From: Brachyspira sp. SAP_772
GTDB lineage: Bacteria > Spirochaetota > Brachyspiria > Brachyspirales > Brachyspiraceae
Direction: 5' to 3'
Assembly (NCBI RefSeq): GCF_009755885.1
Contig: NZ_VYIX01000002.1
Span: 289,957 to 353,956 of the forward strand
DNA: 64,000 nucleotides
This document shows positions 45,523 to 56,736 of this stretch, in pieces. The first letter of the stretch is position 1; the number at the start of each line of letters is the position of its first letter. The notes beneath the pieces were generated by a model. The model ran no database searches. It saw only the letters and a program-made list of their open reading frames with translations, and was not told where the DNA came from. The position numbers were made by a program, and so were the translations under genes.

Positions 45523-47680
45523 ATTTTATATAAATTTCACCTGTTTTATTTTTTATATTCTCTAATATAAAGCTTGTTTTGTTATATATCTTCACACAAT
45601 CAAATATTACAACATTTCCTTTGTGGTCAATAATATCTTCTTCTTTGCATTTAGAACAGCCCACAGACATACTCTTTGGACAGAATGAAAAGTTCATCGC
45701 TGGAATTAAACCTTCTTTTATAGATAATGTATGTTTTAAATTTTTGCCTGCTTCAATGGCCGATATAACAACGTCAACTCCTAATTTGTATAAAAAGTCT
45801 ACAGTGTAATTATTAATTGCATTAAGCCCAATGCCAGCCCATAATATAGCTTTTCCTTTAAGTGCTTCAATGTGTCCCAAATTATTGCATATCACAATCA
45901 TACCGCTTGTTTTCTCTACTATGCTTTTTATCACTTCAATATCTTTATCAAATGTTACATGAGGGAGAATTATTCCGTCTATTTTTTTAGCTTCAAAAAG
46001 TTTAATTATATTTTCATCATAAACACTTGGAAATAATATTTTTTTATCATAATGAATATCAGAATATAAATTAATTTTCTCTTCACTTCCTGCAATTAAT
46101 ACTTTTATATTGGTGTTTGGATAATTAATATTTGTGTATATATTTTTATTATAATTAATTTTTTTTGACTGCATTAAAACATTTTCTAATTTTTCAATTA
46201 AGCTTCTTCTTGCTTCATTTAAAATTTTTACAGGTATAAAAGGATTTTTAAAATTCTCTTCAATATTAATATTCTCAAATTCAAATACAGTGCCTCCAGT
46301 TTTTGAAAGAGAATTAAAAATATCTTCTTTTGTTGTTGATTTTGTTTTAGCTTCTTGAATTATATAATTGCTAATATATTCTATATTGTTTAGTCTATCA
46401 TCATATTTGCTTGTAACTATCAATTTTATTTTTTCATTATTAAAACCAACAATACAATTTAAATCAAGCAAATGCTTAAAATTATCGCTTTCAATTATTT
46501 TCTCTGCCTCGTCCATTTGAAGTTTATCAGTAGTTCTATAAACTTCATCGCCTACATTTACATTTTTTATAACAGCTGAAAAACTTAAATTTCCTTTCTC
46601 TCTTTTTACCCTCACATTATCTTTATATAAATCAGAAATTTGCATTCCTACCTGTCCGCTCTCTCCAAATGAAATCCCATCATAAACATTTAATTCTTTC
46701 TCTGCTTTTATATATATTTTGTTTTTCTTGTATGCTGTAACTTCTCCTATATATTCTCCATCATGACTTGGCTTATAATTTTCAAAAATATCTTTTGAGT
46801 TATAATAATATCCTTGAGAAAATCCGCCTCTATTAAAAATCTTCATTAAACTTTCTCTATATTTTTGGGTAGGTATATCCTTATTTTCTAAAGCCAAATC
46901 AATTGCATGTCTATATATTGAAGTTGTGATTGCTGCATATTCGCTTCTTTTTGCTCTGCCTTCAATTTTAAAAGAAGTTATTCCGCTTTCAAGCAAGTTT
47001 GGTATTATATCAATAGTCATCAAGTCCTTAGTGCTTAGAGGATAATCGGTTTTTCCGCCAGTGTATTCCATTCTGCAAGGCTGGGCACATGCTCCTCGGT
47101 TTGCACTCCTTCCCCCATGCAAATAAGAATAGGCACATTGACCAGAAAAACTTACGCATAAAGCTCCATGCACAAAAGTTTCAAGTTCTATGTCTATGTT
47201 ATCTCTAATATATTTTATATTCTCTAAACTCATCTCGCGTGCTAAAACAACTCTGTCAATTCCTACGTTTTTTAAAAGTTTTACACTATCTAAATTATTA
47301 CAAGACATCTGAGTGCTTGCATGCATGGCAATATTTAAATTATTTCTAACAATATCAATAATTCCTAAGTCCTGCACTATAATGGCATCAGCTCCCAAAT
47401 TATAAACGCTTTTTATGAGAGGAAGCACTTTATCAATCTCATCATTATAAACCAAAGTATTAACTGTAATATAAACATTCACATTTCTTAATTTTGCGAA
47501 TTTTATATTATTTTCTAAAGCCTTTTCATCAAAGTTTTCTGCAGCACCAACTCTCGCATTAAAACTTTTAGTGCCAAAATACACAGCATCAGCTCCCGCA
47601 TTAACAGCAGCCTTTAAACCTCTTTCATCTCCAACCGGTGCGAGCAATTCTATTTTTTTGTTTTGACTTTTTATATTCAA
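45521..47680 (-). CDS. U32-family peptidase / RlhA-like protein
   Basis: 719 residues, the long form. Residues about 10-330 hold the U32 TIM-barrel core: LLAPVGDERGLKAAVNAGAD, then CAYSYLHGGRSANRGACAQP with the conserved cysteines and FKIEGRAKRSEYAA. Members hydroxylate 23S rRNA or tRNA bases (RlhA, TrhP) rather than acting as proteases. The C-terminal region has three more Cys (FCPKSMSVGCSKC) and a later FDCVK. The start is TTG with AGGA 7 bases upstream. The gene stands alone. Confidence 0.9.
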   Translation of the reverse strand: MNIKSQNKKIELLAPVGDERGLKAAVNAGADAVYFGTKSFNARVGAAENFDEKALENNIKFAKLRNVNVYITVNTLVYNDEIDKVLPLIKSVYNLGADAIIVQDLGIIDIVRNNLNIAMHASTQMSCNNLDSVKLLKNVGIDRVVLAREMSLENIKYIRDNIDIELETFVHGALCVSFSGQCAYSYLHGGRSANRGACAQPCRMEYTGGKTDYPLSTKDLMTIDIIPNLLESGITSFKIEGRAKRSEYAAITTSIYRHAIDLALENKDIPTQKYRESLMKIFNRGGFSQGYYYNSKDIFENYKPSHDGEYIGEVTAYKKNKIYIKAEKELNVYDGISFGESGQVGMQISDLYKDNVRVKREKGNLSFSAVIKNVNVGDEVYRTTDKLQMDEAEKIIESDNFKHLLDLNCIVGFNNEKIKLIVTSKYDDRLNNIEYISNYIIQEAKTKSTTKEDIFNSLSKTGGTVFEFENINIEENFKNPFIPVKILNEARRSLIEKLENVLMQSKKINYNKNIYTNINYPNTNIKVLIAGSEEKINLYSDIHYDKKILFPSVYDENIIKLFEAKKIDGIILPHVTFDKDIEVIKSIVEKTSGMIVICNNLGHIEALKGKAILWAGIGLNAINNYTVDFLYKLGVDVVISAIEAGKNLKHTLSIKEGLIPAMNFSFCPKSMSVGCSKCKEEDIIDHKGNVVIFDCVKIYNKTSFILENIKNKTGEIYIK

Positions 47681-47709
47681 GTTATTTCCTAATTTAGTAA
47701 ATTTTTATT

Positions 47710-47795
47710 ATTTTGGGGACTAGTCCCCAAACCCCTACTTCTTTTGCGACCGAAGGAAGTGCCTGCGGCGTGACCCAAAGAAGCAAAAGGACTAT
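47710..47795. repeat. Repeat module with an alternative cassette
   Basis: Reverse copy beginning GGGGACTAGTCCCC, then CCCCTACTTCTTTT interrupted by CGACCGAAGGAAGTGCC and followed by GTGACCCAAAGAAGC. Apart from the inserted 24 or so bases it matches the module at 37925-38000. The remaining gap to 48038 is AT-rich with a possible promoter. Confidence 0.83.
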
Positions 47796-47974
47796 ATTTA
47801 AAATAATTTAAGTTAATGATATTAAAACATTTACATATACTAAAATACAAAAATTGTATATATTGTTAAACTATAGCATATAAGTAAATGAATTCAAGTG
47901 TTAAATAGATTTTTAATAATTATATTTTATAGTTGCAGTTCTTTTTGTTCTTTTTAAATTTAATATTTCAATTA

Positions 47975-48003
47975 TTGACATTGTATCTATAATTATGTAA
48001 ACT
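47975..48003 (+). promoter_or_regulatory. Possible promoter for the Ldh-family gene
   Basis: TTGACA at 47975-47980 and TAAACT at 47998-48003 with a 17-base spacer. The -35 is perfect and the -10 weak. Confidence 0.45.
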
Positions 48004-48038
48004 TTATTATGTTTATTAAATAAAAAGGTATTTGTATA

Positions 48039-49049
48039 ATGATTAAAGTGAAAGTAAATGATTTAATGCAAAAAGTATATGATAAATTCAAAGCGGTAGG
48101 TGTATCAAATGAACAGGCGGCTATAGTAACAGATTTATTAATTTACGCTGATATGAGCGGCATACATTCTCATGGAGTTATTAGGGTAGAGCATTATATA
48201 AAAAGAATAAAAGCTGGAGGAATAAATTTAAATTCAAAATTTAATATAGAAGAAAAAAGACCTTCTTTTGCATTAATGGATGCTGACGGCGGATTTGGAC
48301 ATGTTGCAACGCAGTATGCTATGGAATGGGCTTTAGAGACAGTTGAAAAACAGGGTATTGCTTTAATAGGAATAAAAAATAATAGTCATTCAGGTGCTTT
48401 AGGCTATTATAACAAAATGGCTATAAATAATAAAAAAGTTTCTTTAATAATGGTTAATACTGATCCTTGTGTTATACCTTTTGGCGGAAAGAGACCATTT
48501 TTCGGAACTAATCCTATAAGTTATGGTTTTCCTGCCAAAAAAGATTTTATACTTGGAGATATGGCAACAAGTGAGGTATCATTAGGACGCATATTTACAG
48601 CACGTAAAAATAATGAAACAGTACCTATGAATTGGGGAGTTGATAAGAATGGCAATCCTAGTTCCAATCCTCATGAAATAAAATATGTTGTTCCTTTCGG
48701 CGGAGTTAAGGGATATTTAATAATGACTATGGTTGAAGCTTTTACTGGGCTTTTAATAGGGCAGGCATACTGCAATAATTTAGTAAAAATGTACGGCGAT
48801 ATGGATAAAAAAAGAAACCTTTCTACATTTATGCTTGTTGTTGATCCTGCTGTTTATAATGATTTAGATACTTATTTAAATACTGTGCAGTCATTTATTG
48901 ATGATATAAGAAAAGAACCTGCTTTAAAAGAAGGCAAAACTATATCAATACCTGGAGAGAGAGAAGAGTCTTGTTTTTTTGATTATTTAAAAAATGGAAT
49001 ACCTTTATCTGAGCATGTTTATAAATATATTTTTGATAAAACTACTTAA
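48039..49049 (+). CDS. Ldh-family (malate/L-lactate-type) NAD(P)-dependent oxidoreductase
   Basis: 336 residues, the size of the YlbC/AllD/ComC family. Blocks: DLLIYADMSGIHSHGVIRV (active-site His region), GIKNNSHSGALGYY, PFGGKRPFFGTNPISYGFPA and GDMATSEVSLG, then YVVPFGGVKGYLIM. These enzymes interconvert 2-hydroxy and 2-oxo acids such as malate, lactate, sulfolactate or ureidoglycolate. The substrate is not set by context. AAGG lies 10 bases before the start. Confidence 0.92.
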   Translation: MIKVKVNDLMQKVYDKFKAVGVSNEQAAIVTDLLIYADMSGIHSHGVIRVEHYIKRIKAGGINLNSKFNIEEKRPSFALMDADGGFGHVATQYAMEWALETVEKQGIALIGIKNNSHSGALGYYNKMAINNKKVSLIMVNTDPCVIPFGGKRPFFGTNPISYGFPAKKDFILGDMATSEVSLGRIFTARKNNETVPMNWGVDKNGNPSSNPHEIKYVVPFGGVKGYLIMTMVEAFTGLLIGQAYCNNLVKMYGDMDKKRNLSTFMLVVDPAVYNDLDTYLNTVQSFIDDIRKEPALKEGKTISIPGEREESCFFDYLKNGIPLSEHVYKYIFDKTT

Positions 49050-49081
49050 AGTATAGCAAAAGATAAGTAAATAATATAATT

Positions 49082-49246
49082 TTATTTTCTTATCATATAA
49101 TCAATTGATTTTGTATTTCTGCTTCCGCACTTAGGGCATTTATGCTTAGAAAGTATTATATCCACAATATTTATTTTGTGAGATTTTTCAAATATTTTAC
49201 CGCAATCATTACATTTATAAAGGAAAGGCCCAACAAAAGGCAACAT
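49082..49246 (-). CDS. 54-residue zinc-ribbon protein
   Basis: A short gene reading MLPFVGPFLYKCNDCGKIFE to the stop at 49082. Two Cys pairs (CNDC at 12-15, CPKC at 37-40) make a zinc ribbon similar to FmdB-type small regulators. AAGGAG lies 7 bases before the ATG. It is directly downstream of the DUF262/DUF1524 gene (23-base gap), so the two may be co-transcribed. Function is unknown. Confidence 0.8.
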   Translation of the reverse strand: MLPFVGPFLYKCNDCGKIFEKSHKINIVDIILSKHKCPKCGSRNTKSIDYMIRK

Positions 49247-49269
49247 AAAAAACTCCTTAATTATAATTA

Positions 49270-51327
49270 TTAATCTTTATACTTAATATAAAGTTCATCT
49301 TCCATATCAAATTTTTCTATTAAATATTTAATTAAATAAAATTTTCTTTCGCTGCTGTAATTATTTTCTGCAAAATATATATCATTTATATCTATTGGAT
49401 ATTCAGATCTAAGCTCATTTTTATTTTTTGTAATCTGTATTAAATTTTGCATCTCTTCAGTAAAAAATAAATTAGAGTTTTGATTATAATAATATTTTAA
49501 TATATGACTAAATAGTTTTGATACATCAGTTATATTTATTTTTTCGCCATTAAATATTATATAGTCTAATTTTTTACCTGTAGGGTCATCTGCTTCAAAT
49601 ATATTAACTTCTTCAGTAATTATATTATTATTTTTTTCTATTTTTACATTTGGATATATCCATACTATAATGAATCTGTCTTTTAATTTATCAAAGCGTG
49701 TTTCTAAATTTTTAATATTCCATTCATCTATAGTTTTTAAATATTCATTAAGCCAAAGATGACTGTATTTATATCCCTGTTCTTTATTATCCACATTCAT
49801 ATTTTTTTTATCTAAAAAAGTTTTATTTGAAAGTTCTTTGTTGTTTGCTGATATTGTTAAATTAGCTATTGTATGAAGTCTACTTTGCATTTTTTCGTAT
49901 TCTTTGTCTTTTAAATTATCTTTCCATTCTTTCACAGGATTTTGTGGGAATATATGTTCTATTTCAAAATCAGTTTTTGAAAAATCAATAACCGTTTTTC
50001 CAAGTCCCATTTCTAATTTATTAAATAAATATAATTTTCTTTTTGTATTAATACCATTATATATATCTTTTTCTTTCAATTTATTAATAACTTCATCATT
50101 ATCTGGAAATCTCTGAACATTTTTTAATCTGCATAAATATTCTTCTAATGAATCATAATAATTATTTTTATCTATTTTACTATATAATGACATAAATATT
50201 TTATTCATAGCATTACTAAATACATCACATATAAATCTTCTAAATACAAAAGATTCTATTAAATCAATAATTTTTAAAAAAGTTTTATTATCTATAACTT
50301 TATCATTATAGTCTTTATAAATTTTTAAAAAGAATGGATATGAAACATTTACCTCTAATGTCTTTATATTTTCAAGTTTTATAAATATATCTTTATCTAT
50401 TTCATTTTTTGGGTTTAATAGTTTATTATAATAATTTGAGTACTCTTTCAAAGTATTTAAATAGTTCTCTATTTGATTTAAATCACTTATAGAATATTTT
50501 TCTTTGAACTCTTCATATATCCTATTTTTATTTGGTATTTTATTATATTCTGCAGTCATAAAATCTCGAATAAAGTCTGATACCATATCTTTATTAAGAC
50601 TTTCATCTCTTGCATTTTTTTCTATATGTTCCCAATAAGTTTCATAAATATATTTTTGCTCTTTTGAATTTAATTTCATCAAAATATAGTTTCTTATTAA
50701 ATCCCCTTGAGATAATGTTAAACCTGTAGAGTTTAAACTCTCAAATATACGCTGAGGATCATCTTCTTTTCTATCTAAAGACATATCAACGAATATTAAT
50801 TTCTCTAATCCATCTAAAATTGTTTCATAATTAATATCTGTTATTTCTTTTTCAAAAAAATTATAATTATCTATTATATTAGATTTTTCCTTGAACTCAT
50901 TATTTGAAAAAATAGATTTTAATGCTTTATCATTATTTTCTGTTGGCTTTAATTTTATTTTTTCTTCGTCTGTATTAGCATATTTGTTTATAAGATAATG
51001 TTCATACATTCTATCTCTTAATCTAGTATCATTTAATTCTTCTGCTAATTTATATAATCTTAAATAAATTAATATAATTGTAGTTAATCTTTGCTGACCA
51101 TCTACTATAATTAATTCTTGTATTCCTGTTTTAGGTGCATGATCATCAACATATACTATGCTTCCTATAAAATGTTCTCTATTTAATTTACCCGCATCTT
51201 TTATATCATTTAGTAATACTTTACATTCTTTTATAGTCCAATCATAGTTTCTTTGATATACTGGTATAACAAATTGAATATCATTTTTTTTAATTAAATC
51301 ATTTAATTTAGCTTCACTAGCTTTCAT
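49270..51327 (-). CDS. DUF262/DUF1524 protein (GmrSD-type restriction nuclease)
   Basis: 685 residues. DUF262 region: IPVYQRNYDW (21-30), IIVDGQQRLTT (DGQQR at 76-80), FESLNSTGLTLSQGDLIRN (195-213). DUF1524 region: EIEHIFPQNP (from 455), the HNH-type catalytic His, with NLTISANNKELSNKTF after it. About 140 extra C-terminal residues follow and are not assigned. In GmrSD and related systems the DUF262 part is an NTP-driven sensor and the DUF1524 part cuts modified phage DNA; both are fused here. AGGAG precedes the start. No methylase or other defence gene is adjacent. Confidence 0.9.
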   Translation of the reverse strand: MKASEAKLNDLIKKNDIQFVIPVYQRNYDWTIKECKVLLNDIKDAGKLNREHFIGSIVYVDDHAPKTGIQELIIVDGQQRLTTIILIYLRLYKLAEELNDTRLRDRMYEHYLINKYANTDEEKIKLKPTENNDKALKSIFSNNEFKEKSNIIDNYNFFEKEITDINYETILDGLEKLIFVDMSLDRKEDDPQRIFESLNSTGLTLSQGDLIRNYILMKLNSKEQKYIYETYWEHIEKNARDESLNKDMVSDFIRDFMTAEYNKIPNKNRIYEEFKEKYSISDLNQIENYLNTLKEYSNYYNKLLNPKNEIDKDIFIKLENIKTLEVNVSYPFFLKIYKDYNDKVIDNKTFLKIIDLIESFVFRRFICDVFSNAMNKIFMSLYSKIDKNNYYDSLEEYLCRLKNVQRFPDNDEVINKLKEKDIYNGINTKRKLYLFNKLEMGLGKTVIDFSKTDFEIEHIFPQNPVKEWKDNLKDKEYEKMQSRLHTIANLTISANNKELSNKTFLDKKNMNVDNKEQGYKYSHLWLNEYLKTIDEWNIKNLETRFDKLKDRFIIVWIYPNVKIEKNNNIITEEVNIFEADDPTGKKLDYIIFNGEKINITDVSKLFSHILKYYYNQNSNLFFTEEMQNLIQITKNKNELRSEYPIDINDIYFAENNYSSERKFYLIKYLIEKFDMEDELYIKYKD

Positions 51328-51435
51328 TATTTACTCCTAAAACTCTATACGCTAATAATACACTATTTTTGTAAAAACTCTATAATTTTTATACGATTTA
51401 GGCATTAACTATATTTTAAAATTTTCTACCCTTTA

Positions 51436-51464
51436 TTGATAAAAATAAAAATATTGTTTATAAT
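51436..51464 (+). promoter_or_regulatory. Promoter for the small membrane-anchored protein
   Basis: TTGATA at 51436-51441 and TATAAT at 51459-51464 with a 17-base spacer. Confidence 0.7.
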
Positions 51465-51483
51465 ATTTATATAGGATTTGTAT

Positions 51484-51744
51484 ATGTCAGGATTAATATT
51501 TTTATTAGTGATAATGGTTGTATTTGCTTTTACTAGATATTTTATATTACCCAAAATATTTAGCAAAGATTCAAAAAAATTTAAAAAATATGCTGAAGAA
51601 GCATATAATGATTTAGATACATTTTACAATTCAGGTAATGAACACTCTAAAGAATTAATAAAAAATTCAATTATTGGGATGGCTAAAGAAGGAAATGATA
51701 TAGCAATAAAATTCTGTGAAGATAAAGGCTGGGATATTAAATAG
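51484..51744 (+). CDS. Small membrane-anchored protein of unknown function
   Basis: 86 residues from ATG 51484 with AGGA 7 bases upstream; a TTG two codons earlier is less likely. One N-terminal helix (about 2-22) is followed by a soluble helical domain with SKDSKKFKKYAEEAYNDLD and AIKFCEDKGWDIK. No family is recognised. It lies between the DUF262/DUF1524 gene (divergent) and the LicT leader. Confidence 0.65.
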   Translation: MSGLIFLLVIMVVFAFTRYFILPKIFSKDSKKFKKYAEEAYNDLDTFYNSGNEHSKELIKNSIIGMAKEGNDIAIKFCEDKGWDIK

Positions 51745-51759
51745 GGTTAAAAAATTAAT

Positions 51760-51870
51760 TACATTTCCCGCCCTCTATTTTTATTGTTTTTATCTGCAAT
51801 TCTTGATTTGGTATTATTTATTGTTTAAAAAGAAATGTTAACGCCCGCACAAGTTTTATTTATAACTTAA
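51760..51870. repeat. Partial copy of the 'CCGCCC' repeat
   Basis: CCCGCCCTCTATTTTTATTG and TTTTATCTGCAATTCTTG are followed by an ACGCCCGCACAAGTTTT box. The terminal inverted-repeat unit found in other copies is missing, so the copy is truncated. Confidence 0.75.
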
Positions 51871-51925
51871 TATAAAAAATTGTTGACAATTAATGTTATA
51901 TAGTTTATGATGATAATATCATATT

Positions 51926-52041
51926 GGATAGTAATTGTTTTTTACATTAAACCTTTTAAAGACAAGCTAAACCTATTTATATAAAAATGAAATTCGGAAG
52001 AATTATATATTTTGTTTTTATATAAATAGGTTTTTTTATTT
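51926..52041 (+). promoter_or_regulatory. RAT-type antiterminator and terminator leader for licT
   Basis: GGATAGTAATTG (51926-51937) with either ACATTAAACC or CAAGCTAAACCT (51963-51974) resembles the ribonucleic antiterminator bound by LicT/BglG proteins. The arm 51969-51987 pairs perfectly over 19 bp with 52015-52033, followed by a T run: a strong terminator. The left arm overlaps the downstream RAT half, so binding of LicT would prevent termination. The gene product downstream is such a protein, so it likely controls itself. Confidence 0.72.
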
Positions 52042-52056
52042 TTAGGAGAATTTATT

Positions 52057-52902
52057 ATGAAAGTAGGAAAGATACTTAATAATAATGTAGTTGTTGTTTT
52101 TGAAAATGGTAAGACAGAAAAAATTGTTATGGGAAGGGGTATAGCTTTTGGTAAAAAAATTGGCGATGAAATAGACGAAGAGAAAATTGATAAAACATTC
52201 CTATTAGAAAATTCAGATAATAACAGCAAACTTCAGCAGCTATTAAAAGATATACCAGCAGAGTATCTAAACACTACAGAAAAAATTATTGAATATGCTA
52301 AAACTAAAGCAGAGAGAAGTTTAAACGATTTTTTATATATCACTTTAATGGACCATATATACATGGCAATAGTAAGAACTAAGGAAGGTATCAATATAAA
52401 AAATATGATGCTTTGGGATATAAAGAAATTCTATAAAGATGAATATAGTATAGGTTTAAAAGCTATAGATATAATAGAAAATGATTTTAATATAAGACTT
52501 TCAGATGATGAAGCTGGTTTTATAGCACTTCATATAGTTAATGCTCAAACTAATGATGAGTGCGGATGCATAAAAGAAATGGGAGAGATTACAAAACTTA
52601 TACAAAAAATAGTTATGATAGTGGAGAGGCATTTTAATATAAAGTTTAATGATGAATCGCTATATTATAATAGATTTATAACTCATCTAAAATTTTTTGC
52701 ATTAAGGATATTTCAGAAAAATATTTATAATGGCAATGAAGATGAAGATTTGCTTGCTGTGGTAAAAACTAAATATAAAGAAGCTTATGAATGCACTTTA
52801 AAAATAGCGGAATATATTTTACTTTCTTATTCTTATGATATAAGTGATGAGGAAAAATTATATTTAACTATACATATAGAAAAGGCAAAAAGGCAGGAAT
52901 AA
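52057..52902 (+). CDS. licT: BglG/LicT-family transcription antiterminator
   Basis: 281 residues. RNA-binding CAT domain (about 1-55): MKVGKILNNNVVVVFENG and GRGIAFGKKIGDEI. PRD1 (about 70-170) with the DHIYMAIVRTKEG block and His, then LSDDEAGFIALHIVNAQ. PRD2 (about 175-281) with IVMIVERHFNI, RFITHLKFF and LYLTIHIEKAK. PTS phosphorylation of PRD histidines controls dimerisation and RNA binding. It is upstream of a beta-glucoside EIIBCA gene, its usual target. Confidence 0.95.
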   Translation: MKVGKILNNNVVVVFENGKTEKIVMGRGIAFGKKIGDEIDEEKIDKTFLLENSDNNSKLQQLLKDIPAEYLNTTEKIIEYAKTKAERSLNDFLYITLMDHIYMAIVRTKEGINIKNMMLWDIKKFYKDEYSIGLKAIDIIENDFNIRLSDDEAGFIALHIVNAQTNDECGCIKEMGEITKLIQKIVMIVERHFNIKFNDESLYYNRFITHLKFFALRIFQKNIYNGNEDEDLLAVVKTKYKEAYECTLKIAEYILLSYSYDISDEEKLYLTIHIEKAKRQE

Positions 52903-52932
52903 AAAAATATTTATATATGATTTTTAATATAT

Positions 52933-54941
<2,009 letters not shown>

Positions 54942-54998
54942 TTTTATCAAATAAAATAATTGATTATAATTAATATATAAAAAATATTAATATATAAA

Positions 54999-55039
54999 AA
55001 TGGTCTTGGTATTTATTTATCAAGGCCATTATATTTTTT
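54999..55039 (+). terminator. Terminator after the PTS gene
   Basis: AATGGTCTTG pairs with CAAGGCCATT over 10 bp (one G-T) and is followed by ATATTTTTT. Confidence 0.85.
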
Positions 55040-55044
55040 ACTTA

Positions 55045-55260
55045 CTTATAATTTCCCGCCCTTCTATATTTATTGCTTTTATCCGAACTTCTTAGCTTTA
55101 TATTTTTTATTGTCTAATAAAAAATATTAATGCCCGCCCAAGTTTTGTTTAATCTTAAAAATTATTGACCGCACGCAGAGTGCATTGAAAATATATGCTT
55201 ATTTGAAATTGCAATTTAAACTATATGCAAAAATGCATTCACCGTGCGTTAATAAATTTT
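55045..55260. repeat. Full copy of the 'CCGCCC' repeat
   Basis: Starts TTTCCCGCCCTTCTATATTT, has the GCCCGCCCAAGTTTTG box at about 55132-55147, and ends in an 83-base unit at 55168-55250 bounded by ACCGCACG and ACCGTGCGTT. The interior of this unit differs from that of the copies at 9.1-9.4 kb although the ends are the same. Confidence 0.82.
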
Positions 55261-55284
55261 ATTTATTAAATAACATCATAAAAA

Positions 55285-56439
55285 TTATATCTCGTTTATA
55301 ACAACATCTTTAGAAATACTATGTTTACCTTTTAGAGCTTCGTATGCATCTTTTGAGCCTTTAGGTACATTTATAGTTTTTAAAGGAGTACTTTCAAAAA
55401 TTCTACTTCCATTCATTGAAGGAGGTGTTTCTGATAAAAATGTTATGCTTGTTAATAATGGGCATGTATAAAAAGCTAAATCTTTAATGGTTTTAACACT
55501 AGCAGGTATTGTAATAGTTGCTAATTTACTACACCAACCAAAAGCAGAGTCTCCTATAGTTGTTAATTTTGGATTTTCTCCTTCAAACACAAAATTTTCA
55601 GCACCAGTACATGCATAAAAAGCTGAATCCTCTATAGAAGTAATAGACTCTTGTATAGTTATAGTTTTTAATGCAGAACAGCTAGCAAAAGCAGATTTAG
55701 GTATAACATTGAAATTTTTAGGTAATTTGAAAGTTTGCAATTGCTTACATGAGTCAAATATAGCTTCACCTATACTTGTTACAGAGTCAGGTATATCAAT
55801 ATTTTCTATAATAGAAATTTTAAAAGCTCTATCATTTATAATTTTTAGTCCATCAGGTAAATCAATATTTTTTACTTTAGTATTATAAAAAACACTAATT
55901 CCTATTTCTTGTAATTTTTTAGGCATATTTACTTCTGCTAAAACATAACAATTAAAAAATACTTTTTGTCCTATAATAGTTATATAATCAGGAAGAATAA
56001 CTTTAGTTATATTCCTATTAGCAGAAGAATCACCCCCTAATATATAATCAGGAAGTTTGTTATTTTGAAATTGCACATTTTCAAATGATACTGTTATATT
56101 ATTAATGTCTTTAATCTCATTTATTATAGTACCAAGATTGGTATATTTATCATAACTCCTTGTAGAAGTATTTGTAAATATTATTTTATACTCTGTTTTA
56201 TCATTATAATATTTATTTAATGCAGTTTTTATCGTTTCTGATGTGGCAGTATTTATATCTATACCATATTTTTTTGCCTCTTCACTTATTATAAAAGGAG
56301 GCGGCTCAGGAGTTTCAGTATTATTATCGCCTCCAGAAGATGCTCCTCCGTCTGATGTGTTATTGTCTGGAGATGTTGATTGACTTTTGCATGATAATAA
56401 CAAAGATGCAATCAAAACTATAAATATTATTCTTTTCAT
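55285..56439 (-). CDS. BspA-like leucine-rich-repeat lipoprotein
   Basis: 384 residues. Lipobox SLLLSC near residue 17 gives a lipid-anchored Cys, followed by a Ser/Asn/Gly/Pro-rich linker. From about residue 135 it contains seven or eight LRR_5 repeats of the BspA type, for example LTTIGDSAFGWCSKLATITI and VKTIKDLAFYTCPLLTSITF. Such proteins are surface-exposed and in other bacteria bind host matrix or bacteria. AAGGAT lies before the start. It is between repeat blocks and may be easily rearranged, but that is inference. Confidence 0.9.
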   Translation of the reverse strand: MKRIIFIVLIASLLLSCKSQSTSPDNNTSDGGASSGGDNNTETPEPPPFIISEEAKKYGIDINTATSETIKTALNKYYNDKTEYKIIFTNTSTRSYDKYTNLGTIINEIKDINNITVSFENVQFQNNKLPDYILGGDSSANRNITKVILPDYITIIGQKVFFNCYVLAEVNMPKKLQEIGISVFYNTKVKNIDLPDGLKIINDRAFKISIIENIDIPDSVTSIGEAIFDSCKQLQTFKLPKNFNVIPKSAFASCSALKTITIQESITSIEDSAFYACTGAENFVFEGENPKLTTIGDSAFGWCSKLATITIPASVKTIKDLAFYTCPLLTSITFLSETPPSMNGSRIFESTPLKTINVPKGSKDAYEALKGKHSISKDVVINEI

Positions 56440-56514
56440 TTTTTTATCCTTAATTATTATAATATATCTTACTTTAGTAATATAACAAAATATATTTTAT
56501 TTCATTAAAAAATT

Positions 56515-56645
56515 TATTAAACCTCTTTATTATTTGAAACAAGTTCAACGCACGCAAAGTAAAATTTAAAATATAAAAATTATTAACAATTGAATTTAAA
56601 TTATAAACAAAAATACGTCTACCGTGCGGTGAATAAATTGTTGGT
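56515..56645. repeat. 3' part of a 'CCGCCC' repeat
   Basis: Only the terminal unit is clear: 56547-56630, 84 bases, bounded by CAACGCACG and ACCGTGCGGT, with an AT-rich interior that again differs from the other copies. Confidence 0.7.
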
Positions 56646-56736
56646 TTAATCAAGTTTTTTACCGCAATCATTCAATATTATATATTCAAATTCCGAATTT
56701 ATAATGAGGCTAAAACTATATTTGAGGAATGTTATT

